From positions 1-12,648 of the forward strand of contig NZ_ALEE01000363.1 in assembly GCF_000282995.1 (NCBI RefSeq): a stretch of 12,648 bases of DNA. The letters run 5' to 3'. The position numbers were made by a program, and so were the translations under genes. The DNA is from Melaminivora alkalimesophila. GTDB taxonomy: Bacteria; Pseudomonadota; Gammaproteobacteria; Burkholderiales; Burkholderiaceae_C. The notes beneath the pieces are model-generated. The model ran no database searches. It was given only the letters and a program-made list of their open reading frames with translations, and was not told where the DNA came from. Positions 7,789-12,648 of the stretch are shown piece by piece (position 1 is the first letter of the stretch; each line of letters opens with the position of its first letter).

Positions 7789-7895
7789 CCCACACCGGGG
7801 CCGGCCCGGGCAGGCGGCACAATCATCCTCATCCCGCGCCGGTGGCATCCCAGGCACGCCCGCGCGGAGACGAACCATTCTGCAAGGAGACACCC

Positions 7896-9107
7896 ATGCG
7901 ATTGCGCACCATCGCGCTGTCCACCCTGGCCGTGCTGGTCCTGGCGGCCGGCGCCGGCTGGGCCAGCCTGGACAAGGAAACCCGCGGCCTGCTCAAGAGC
8001 CTGCCGACCAACCGCGACCTGCTGTTCTGGAGCCAGGACCAGCGCGATGCGGCCTTCCGCGCCATGGACCGGCTGCCGGTGCTCGCCAAGTGGCACACCA
8101 TGCACACCGGCGATGCGCCCCGCCCCCTGCCGGCCGGCGAGCCGCTGGCGCTGCCCCTGGACGTGGACGCTTACCTGCAGGCGCAGCGCAGCGCCGCCCT
8201 CCTCATCCTGCAGGGCGGCAAGCTGCGCCTGGAGCGCTATGGCCTGGGCTTCGACGGGGACGGGCGCTGGACCAGCTTCTCGGTCGCCAAGTCCTTTACC
8301 TCGACGCTGGTGGGCGCGGCCCTCAAGGACGGCTTCATCAAGAGCTTGGACGACCGCGTGAGCACCTACATCCCGGAGATGCGGGGCTCGGCCTACGACG
8401 ACGTGAGCGTGCGCCAGCTGCTGTCCATGACCTCGGGCGTCGCCTGGAACGAGGACTACGCCGATCCGCAGTCGGATGTGGCGCGCTTCAACAACCACGT
8501 GCCCGAGCCGGGCGTGGACGCGCTGGTGAGCTACATGCGCCAGCTGCCGCGCGCCGCTCCGGCGGGCGAGCGCTGGAACTACAGCACCGGCGAGACCAAC
8601 CTGGTCGGGGTGCTGGTGGCGCGCGCCACCGGCAAGCCGCTCGCGCAGTACCTGGAGGAGAAGGTCTGGCGCCCGATCGGCATGGAGCAGCAGGGCACCT
8701 GGATCCTGAGCAAGACCGGGCTGGAGATCAGCGGCTGCTGCATCCAGGCGGCGCCGCGCGACTATGCGCGCTTCGGCCAGTTCATCCTGGAAGGCGCGCG
8801 CATCGGCGGCCAGAGCATCGTGCCCGAGGGCTGGCTGCAGGAAGCGACCCGCAAGCAGGCCGACATCGGCCAGCCCGGGCGCGGCTACGGCTACCAGTGG
8901 TGGACCTACGACGACGGCAGCTTCGCCGCCCGCGGCATCTTCGGCCAGGGCATCTTCATCGACCCGCAGCGCGAGCTGGTCATCGTCACCAACGGCAACT
9001 GGGGCGGCGGCGCGCGCGACCCCGAGGCCCTGCCGGCGCGCGAGGACTTCTACCGGGTGGTGCAGCAGGCCGTGGACGCGGAACGCGCCGGCCAGCGCCC
9101 GAACTGA
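7896..9107 (+). CDS. Exported serine hydrolase, beta-lactamase class C/NylB-like fold
   Basis: A 403-residue serine hydrolase of the class C beta-lactamase/penicillin-binding-like family. The N-terminus (MRLRTIALSTLAVLVLAAGA) is a signal peptide or membrane anchor, so it acts in the periplasm or outer envelope. The catalytic SxxK is SVAK with Ser129 and Lys132, in the context SFSVAKSF. The second motif is YST with Tyr229 (WNYSTGETN). A family block LLSMTSGV is at about 175-182, and RDYARFGQF follows later. The third motif region reads GQGIFID. The overall pattern resembles 6-aminohexanoate-dimer hydrolase and esterase EstB relatives more than true AmpC, so an amidase or esterase is likelier than antibiotic resistance. 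The start is fixed by AAGGAGA at 7884-7890, five bases before the ATG. It is divergent from polA across 119 bp and closely followed by the DUF2782 gene. Confidence 0.9.
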   Translation: MRLRTIALSTLAVLVLAAGAGWASLDKETRGLLKSLPTNRDLLFWSQDQRDAAFRAMDRLPVLAKWHTMHTGDAPRPLPAGEPLALPLDVDAYLQAQRSAALLILQGGKLRLERYGLGFDGDGRWTSFSVAKSFTSTLVGAALKDGFIKSLDDRVSTYIPEMRGSAYDDVSVRQLLSMTSGVAWNEDYADPQSDVARFNNHVPEPGVDALVSYMRQLPRAAPAGERWNYSTGETNLVGVLVARATGKPLAQYLEEKVWRPIGMEQQGTWILSKTGLEISGCCIQAAPRDYARFGQFILEGARIGGQSIVPEGWLQEATRKQADIGQPGRGYGYQWWTYDDGSFAARGIFGQGIFIDPQRELVIVTNGNWGGGARDPEALPAREDFYRVVQQAVDAERAGQRPN

Positions 9108-9122
9108 AGGCGCGCCGCCGCC

Positions 9123-9128
9123 TACAAT
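9123..9128 (+). promoter_or_regulatory. Possible -10 element (TACAAT) ahead of the DUF2782 gene
   Basis: TACAAT, five of six bases of the sigma-70 consensus, lies seven bases before the ATG at 9136 in the 28-bp gap after the hydrolase stop. No clear -35 is present, and no ribosome site precedes the gene. A start of transcription at or next to the ATG would give a leaderless or near-leaderless message. Confidence 0.4.
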
Positions 9129-9135
9129 CCCTGCC

Positions 9136-9504
9136 ATGCGCGTCCGCTCCTTTTCTGCCCCCCTGCTGCTGGCCCTGGCGGCCGGTCCCGCCCTGGCCCA
9201 GAGCCAGGTCCCACCGGCGGCCCCGCCCCCCGATGCCGCGCTCACGCCGTCCGAGCAGCGCGAGCCCCTCGAGGGGCGCCGCAACCAGCGCGTGCAGCGC
9301 ATCGTGGTCGAGGACGCGGGCAGCCGCGTGGACGAGCTGCGCGTGGGCGGGCAGACCCAGGTCATCACCGTGCAGCCCAAGACGGGCGCCGCCCTGCCGG
9401 CCTACGAAGTGCGCGCCCATGACGGCGCCCGCGCGCGCCCGGGCAACCTGGACGCGGCCGACACCATCAAGGCGCCGCGCGTCTGGAACCTCGGGCGCTT
9501 CTGA
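9136..9504 (+). CDS. DUF2782 family exported protein
   Basis: A 122-residue protein with a clear signal peptide (MRVRSFSAPLLLALAAGPALA, cleavage likely after ALA at 21). A Pro/Ala/Glu-rich spacer follows, then a compact domain (IVVEDAGSRVDELRVGGQTQ, ITVQPKTGAALPAYEV) ending APRVWNLGRF. This matches DUF2782, a small periplasmic family usually coded beside polA and the homoserine kinase in beta- and gammaproteobacteria; both neighbours are here. Function is unknown. The conserved domain looks beta-rich, with alternating polar and hydrophobic residues. The ATG is the only start that yields the signal peptide. The hydrolase ends 28 bp upstream and homoserine kinase begins 96 bp downstream. Confidence 0.82.
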   Translation: MRVRSFSAPLLLALAAGPALAQSQVPPAAPPPDAALTPSEQREPLEGRRNQRVQRIVVEDAGSRVDELRVGGQTQVITVQPKTGAALPAYEVRAHDGARARPGNLDAADTIKAPRVWNLGRF

Positions 9505-9514
9505 GCGGCGAAAA

Positions 9515-9537
9515 CCCGGCGCAGCCTGCGCGCCGGG
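9515..9537 (+). terminator. Hairpin after the DUF2782 gene, possible terminator or attenuating stem
   Basis: CCCGGCGC (9515-9522) pairs perfectly with GCGCCGGG (9530-9537) around a 7-base loop, ten bases after the DUF2782 stop. On the plus strand no T run follows. On the minus strand it is followed by TTTT, but no minus-strand gene is there to end. It may be a stabilising stem between DUF2782 and homoserine kinase rather than a full stop. Confidence 0.4.
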
Positions 9538-9600
9538 CCGCCCGCACTTTCCTGCTTCGCGAACCCAACACTCCGGCGACCCCCTCCTTCCTGCCCACCG

Positions 9601-10554
9601 ATGGCCGTCTACACCGAAGTCTCCCCCCAGGAGGCGCGCGCCCTGCTGCGCCGCCTGGGCCTGGGCAAGCTGCTCTCGCTCACGGGCATCCAGGGCGGCA
9701 TCGAGAACACCAACTACTTCGTCAGCTGCGAGGGCGGTGAATTCGTGCTCACGCTGTTCGAGCGCCTCACGGCCGAACAGCTGCCCTTCTACCTCCATTT
9801 GATGAAACACCTGGCGCAGGCTGGCATTCCCGTGCCGGACCCGCAGGCGGACCGCAAAGGCGAGATCCTGCACAGCGTCGTCGGCAAGCCCGCGTCGCTC
9901 GCCACCCGGCTGGCGGGCAGCAGCCAGCTCGCACCCCAGGCGGTGCACTGCGCGGCCGTCGGCGAGATGCTCGCGCGCATGCACCTGGCGGCGCGCGACT
10001 ACGGCCGAACCCAGCCCAACCTGCGCGGGCTGGACTGGTGGAACGAGACCGTGCCCGTCATCCTGCCGCACCTGCAGCCGCCCCAGGCCGAGCTGCTGCG
10101 CGCCGAGCTGGCCTACCAGAACCACGTCGCGGCATCGAGCGAATACGCCGCCCTGCCGCGTGGCCCGGTGCACGCCGACCTGTTCCGCGACAACGTCATG
10201 TTCGAAGGCGAGCGCCTCACGGGCGTCTTCGACTTTTATTTCGCGGGCGTGGACACCTGGCTGTTCGACCTGGCGGTGGCGCTCAACGACTGGTGCATCG
10301 ACCTGCCCACGGGGGCGCACGAACCGGTGCGCGCCGCCGCCCTGCTGGATGCCTACCAGGGCGTACGCCCACTGACCGGCGCCGAGCGCAGCCTGCTGCC
10401 GGCCATGCTGCGCGCCGGCGCGTTGCGCTTCTGGGTCTCGCGCCTGTGGGACTGGTACTTGCCACGCGAGGCGAGCCTGCTCAAGCCGCACGACCCCACG
10501 CACTTCGAGCGGGTACTGCGCGAGCGGGTGGCGCACCCCGTGCCGCCCCCTTGA
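9601..10554 (+). CDS. thrB: Homoserine kinase (aminoglycoside phosphotransferase fold)
   Basis: A 317-residue homoserine kinase of the APH-like type found in Pseudomonas and Burkholderiales, not the GHMP type of E. coli. It phosphorylates L-homoserine with ATP in the threonine pathway, in the cytoplasm. The N-terminal lobe has GGIENTNYFV and EFVLTLFER. The catalytic loop is VHADLFRDN, with His191, Asp193 and Asn198, and the metal-binding Asp211 lies in GVFDFYFAG. LFDLAVALNDW follows, a family signature. The MAVYTEVS start agrees with relatives I recall. There is no Shine-Dalgarno sequence before it; the preceding bases are C-rich. Length is normal. Other enzymes of the threonine pathway are not in the window. 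Choline or aminoglycoside kinases share the fold, but the motif spelling and the DUF2782/polA neighbours favour ThrB. Confidence 0.93.
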   Translation: MAVYTEVSPQEARALLRRLGLGKLLSLTGIQGGIENTNYFVSCEGGEFVLTLFERLTAEQLPFYLHLMKHLAQAGIPVPDPQADRKGEILHSVVGKPASLATRLAGSSQLAPQAVHCAAVGEMLARMHLAARDYGRTQPNLRGLDWWNETVPVILPHLQPPQAELLRAELAYQNHVAASSEYAALPRGPVHADLFRDNVMFEGERLTGVFDFYFAGVDTWLFDLAVALNDWCIDLPTGAHEPVRAAALLDAYQGVRPLTGAERSLLPAMLRAGALRFWVSRLWDWYLPREASLLKPHDPTHFERVLRERVAHPVPPP

Positions 10555-10607
10555 GAGGGCCGCGCGGCGCCCATGGCGGCGCCATGCCCTGGGTTACAGT
10601 TCCCGGC

Positions 10608-10631
10608 GGGCCCACGCGCCGGCGCGGGCCC
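10608..10631 (+). repeat. Strong hairpin in the leader of the BPSS1780-type gene
   Basis: GGGCCC (10608-10613) pairs with GGGCCC (10626-10631). After one A-C mismatch, three further pairs close on a four-base GCCG loop. The stem is followed by a pyrimidine-rich stretch (TGCCTTCTTCCTG), but not by a true T tract. It sits 26 bases before the start at 10658 and 53 bases after the homoserine kinase stop. It may end the upstream transcript or occlude the weak ribosome site. Confidence 0.45.
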
Positions 10632-10657
10632 TGCCTTCTTCCTGTGAAGCCGCCTTC

Positions 10658-11452
10658 ATGAAACTGAACATCGTCCCTGCGCGCACGGGGCTGGAATGGA
10701 CCCGCACCGGCATCCGGGTCTTCTGGCGCCAGCCCATGGCCCTGTCCGCGCTGTTCTTCCTGTGCATGGCCGCCATGTCGCTGGCCAGCGTACTGCCGCT
10801 GGTCGGCCCGGCCGTGGCGCTGGCGCTGCTGCCTTCGGCCACGCTGGCCATGATGGTCGCCGCCGCCGAAGCCAGCCAGGGCCGCATACCCACGCCGACG
10901 CTGTTGCTGGTGGCCTTTCGCACCGGGCGCGAGCGCATGCACGCCATGCTCACGCTGGGCGCCCTGTACGCCGGCGGCTTCCTGCTGATCATGGGCCTGA
11001 CGGCGCTGATCGACGGCGGCCAGTTCGCGCGCGTGTACATGGGGGGCGAGCCCATGACGCGCGAGATCGCCCAGTCGGGCAGCTTCCAGGCCGCCATGTG
11101 GGTCTCGCTGCTGCTCTACGTGCCGCTGTCGCTGCTGTTCTGGCACGCGCCGGCGCTGGTGCACTGGCACGGCGTGCCGCCGGTCAAATCGCTGTTCTTC
11201 AGCATCGTCGCCTGCCTGCGCAACCTGGGGGCGCTCACGGTCTACGGCCTGTCCTGGATGGGGGTCTTCGTCGCCGCCGGGATGGGGGTCAGTCTGGTGG
11301 TCGCGCTCCTGTCGGGCCTCGGACTGGGCATCGGCTTCGCCGGCGGCGTGATGATGGGCACGGCGCTGATGCTGGCGGCAATGTTCTTCAGCTCGGTGGT
11401 ATTCACCTTCCGCGACAGCTTTGCGCCGCCATCCATGCCAGCGCCGCAGTAG
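10658..11452 (+). CDS. BPSS1780 family integral membrane protein
   Basis: A 264-residue polytopic inner-membrane protein. The N-terminus (MKLNIVPARTGLEWTRTGIR) and the following WRQPMALSALFFL agree with the BPSS1780-type family of Burkholderiales. About six hydrophobic spans are visible: near 27-47, 48-70, 95-117, 145-166, 187-212 and 214-247. A 30-residue loop before the fourth span holds polar residues (GGQFARVYMGGEPM). A conserved-looking FWHAPALVHWHG follows span four, with three His residues. Function is not known. It follows homoserine kinase by 103 bp, with a strong hairpin in the gap, so it may have its own signals. The ribosome site is poor (GAAG ten bases upstream). It ends convergently with the OmpA gene. 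Confidence 0.85.
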   Translation: MKLNIVPARTGLEWTRTGIRVFWRQPMALSALFFLCMAAMSLASVLPLVGPAVALALLPSATLAMMVAAAEASQGRIPTPTLLLVAFRTGRERMHAMLTLGALYAGGFLLIMGLTALIDGGQFARVYMGGEPMTREIAQSGSFQAAMWVSLLLYVPLSLLFWHAPALVHWHGVPPVKSLFFSIVACLRNLGALTVYGLSWMGVFVAAGMGVSLVVALLSGLGLGIGFAGGVMMGTALMLAAMFFSSVVFTFRDSFAPPSMPAPQ

Positions 11453-11458
11453 GAGCGC

Positions 11459-11538
11459 TCAGCCGCCGGTGAACAAAAGGTAGGCGAGCACGCATACTGC
11501 ACTTGACGGCTGCATTCCGGACAGGGGATCAATGCCAT
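11459..11538 (-). pseudogene. Possible remnant of a tiny zinc-ribbon membrane protein, internally deleted
   Basis: On the minus strand, three bases after the OmpA stop, an ATG opens MALIPCPECSRQV. This closely resembles the start of small zinc-ribbon proteins (CPxC knuckle, then RQVS). The expected second CPxCG knuckle is missing. In another frame, the same stretch ends in a hydrophobic tail, VCVLAYLLFTGG, with its stop at 11459-11461. The simplest reading is a short gene that lost its middle, joining the first dozen codons to the last dozen out of frame. The MALI frame itself stays open for 98 codons, but beyond this point it is antisense to the BPSS1780-type gene and looks meaningless. Tentative, because the remnant is only 80 bases. 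Confidence 0.35.
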
Positions 11539-11541
11539 GGC

Positions 11542-12246
11542 TCAGCTCCCGGAGGGCAGGCCGATGAGGATCTGCACGCGCCGGTTCCGTTGTCGGCCTT
11601 CCGGATCGTCCCGGCCCTCGGGTGTGGCATTGGGGGCGACGGGCTGGCGCCTGCCCATGCCCTGGGTGGCGGCTTTGCGCCCCGCTGCCCGCTGCAGCGC
11701 ATCGGCCACCGCCTGCGCACGCCGCAGCGACAGGGCGTCATTGTAGGCGTCCGTTCCCTTGGCGTCCGTGTGCCCGACCACCGTCAAGGGAGCCTCCGGA
11801 TAGCTGCGGATGAGCTCCGCCGCCTTGGCGATGGACGGCGCGGCATCGGGGCGCAGTTGCGCCTGGTCGAAGTCGAACAGCACGTCGGCCGGCAGGTCGA
11901 TGGAGATCGCCTGCTGGGGGGTGGGCTGCGCCTTCAGTTCGACCAGCAGCGCGCGCGTCTGCTCCAGGCGATGGGGCGGTACCTCGGCCTCGCGCAGGAT
12001 GGTCTGCGGCCCCTGCCGGGGCTGCAGCCGCGTCGCCACAGGCCGCGGGGCCAGCCCCCCGACCACGGGCTGCGGCCGCAACACCGTCTCCGGTGCCCCA
12101 ATGGCGGGCGTCAGGTGCGTGTCTGCGTGGGCGAGGGGCTTTCCGCTGCGCGACACGGCCAAGCCCTGGGCTGCGGCCGCGGCCCATGCCACGGCAGCTG
12201 CCAGGGGCAACAGCGCCCGGGGCCCGCGTAGTGCAAGCATATCCAT
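11542..12246 (-). CDS. OmpA family exported peptidoglycan-binding protein
   Basis: A 234-residue protein with an N-terminal signal peptide (ALLPLAAAVAWAAAAAQG, cleavage near 26). A Pro/Arg-rich linker of about 80 residues carries no recognisable domain. A C-terminal OmpA domain follows from about residue 115. It has VLFDFDQAQLRPDA, the diaminopimelate-binding pair Asp161 (GHTDAKG) and Arg176 (LSLRRAQAV) at the standard 15-residue spacing, and a closing NRRVQI. There is no beta-barrel and no lipobox, so it is probably a periplasmic cell-wall-binding protein. Its ATG overlaps the stop of the upstream gene (TGATG). A second ATG two codons later has better spacing from GAGGG (nine bases) and may be the true start. 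The coupling suggests the two proteins work together at the envelope. Confidence 0.9.
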   Translation of the reverse strand: MDMLALRGPRALLPLAAAVAWAAAAAQGLAVSRSGKPLAHADTHLTPAIGAPETVLRPQPVVGGLAPRPVATRLQPRQGPQTILREAEVPPHRLEQTRALLVELKAQPTPQQAISIDLPADVLFDFDQAQLRPDAAPSIAKAAELIRSYPEAPLTVVGHTDAKGTDAYNDALSLRRAQAVADALQRAAGRKAATQGMGRRQPVAPNATPEGRDDPEGRQRNRRVQILIGLPSGS

Positions 12247-12648
12247 CAGCCCTCTTGCAGTGGCAGCTGCACCACCAGCCCTGGCGCCACGATGTTGTCG
12301 CCATCGTTGCCCTCATTGAAGACCAGCCGCAGCTTGCGCGCCGTCGTGGGGACGCTGCCCAGGAACACCAGCTGGCCGTCGAGGGTCTGGCCCTCGCGGA
12401 TCAGGAGGTCGCGGTTGTCCTGCGGCCGCTTGATGTGCAGCCGTGCCCCGTCCTCAGCCTCCAGGAAGGTGTCGGTCAGCGCCAGCATGGTGCTGTCCGT
12501 AATGCGGTTGGCGAAGGAAATGCTCACATCCAGGACCGTCGCATCGCCGCCGATCTCCACCGCCTTGACACGCACCGTGACACCGGCCGGCGCCACGCCC
12601 TGCACGCTCAGGGGCAGCCTGCGCGGCGGCGCAGCCGGGGCTGCGGCC
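12246..12648 (-). CDS. Uncharacterised protein, C-terminal part (gene runs off the window)
   Basis: The last 133 codons of a gene whose start lies beyond 12648. The visible part begins in an Ala/Pro linker (AAAPAAPPRRLPLSV). A domain of about 110 residues follows, rich in alternating hydrophobics: VTVRVKAVEIGG, TVLDVSISFANR, LEAEDGARLHIKRP, LDGQLVFLGSVP, KLRLVFNEG. This looks like a beta-sandwich and recalls DUF4352-type extracellular immunoglobulin-like domains, but I cannot assign it. The Ala/Pro linker suggests an exported or membrane-anchored N-terminus out of view. The stop overlaps the OmpA start (TGATG), so the pair is probably one operon. An internal GTG at 12605 could be mistaken for the start, but the linker reads in frame through it and no ribosome site supports it. 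Confidence 0.75.
   Translation of the reverse strand, partial: AAAPAAPPRRLPLSVQGVAPAGVTVRVKAVEIGGDATVLDVSISFANRITDSTMLALTDTFLEAEDGARLHIKRPQDNRDLLIREGQTLDGQLVFLGSVPTTARKLRLVFNEGNDGDNIVAPGLVVQLPLQEG

Noticed and set aside
7791..7810. GGGCCGGCCC palindrome between polA and the hydrolase as an operator
   Set aside because: Such GC-only palindromes are frequent by chance at this composition, and no second copy or known operator pattern was seen.
7777..7893. A longer polA start 39 codons upstream
   Set aside because: The extra residues are not family-like, they run across the divergent promoter region, and the ATG at 7776 gives the standard N-terminus.
7842..7895. A longer start for the serine hydrolase
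   Set aside because: The ATG at 7896 has AAGGAGA at ideal spacing and gives a clean signal peptide, which the extension would bury.
4807..8361. A plus-strand open frame of about 1180 codons antisense to polA
   Set aside because: It is rich in His, Arg, Gln and Ala with no domain pattern, and mirrors the codon bias of polA, whose three domains and catalytic residues are unmistakable. Long antisense frames are expected at this GC.
8986..10536. A minus-strand open frame of about 515 codons across DUF2782 and homoserine kinase
   Set aside because: It has no recognisable domain and is antisense to two well-supported genes.
1..12648. CRISPR arrays, tRNA/rRNA genes, phage or toxin-antitoxin modules
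   Set aside because: No spaced repeats, cloverleaf-like stretches, rRNA-like sequence or characteristic gene pairs were seen; the gaps are all short.

Overview
The window is GC-rich, densely packed DNA of a betaproteobacterium, most likely Burkholderiales and probably Comamonadaceae. This rests on the gene families (DUF2189, DUF2788, DUF2782, a BPSS1780-type membrane protein, an APH-fold homoserine kinase next to polA), the high GC with G/C-ending codons, and the short intergenic gaps. It reads as an ordinary chromosomal stretch with one accessory scar, the insertion sequence at the left edge. I see no tRNA, rRNA, CRISPR array or phage module, and no gap over about 105 bp between genes.

Left part (1-3055): the start of an IS3-family transposase OrfA runs leftward out of the window. 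Its IS end sits inside a gene for the FAD subunit of a xanthine dehydrogenase/aldehyde oxidase-type molybdoenzyme, which survives only as its C-terminal half. The large molybdopterin subunit follows intact with a 4-bp start/stop overlap. A fortuitous GGAGG-GTG restart may keep the broken cistron translated.

Middle (3071-7776, minus strand): reading right to left, polA (complete three-domain DNA polymerase I) is followed one base later by a YigB-like HAD phosphatase. After a short hairpin-rich gap come two membrane-protein genes, DUF2189 and DUF2788, joined by a GTGA overlap.

Right-middle (7896-11452, plus strand): an exported serine beta-lactamase-fold hydrolase diverges from polA. Then come a small exported DUF2782 protein, homoserine kinase (threonine biosynthesis) and a six-helix BPSS1780-type membrane protein. 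The polA-DUF2782-thrB neighbourhood is a housekeeping arrangement I recall from beta- and gammaproteobacteria.

Right edge (11459-12648, minus strand): an exported protein truncated by the window end is translationally coupled to an exported OmpA-like peptidoglycan-binding protein. Just after it lies what looks like the internally deleted remnant of a tiny zinc-ribbon membrane protein.

I did not find a convincing undescribed system. The points most worth a second look are the IS-interrupted molybdoenzyme, the zinc-ribbon remnant, the OmpA/unknown pair and a His-for-Asn change in the PolA proofreading site.
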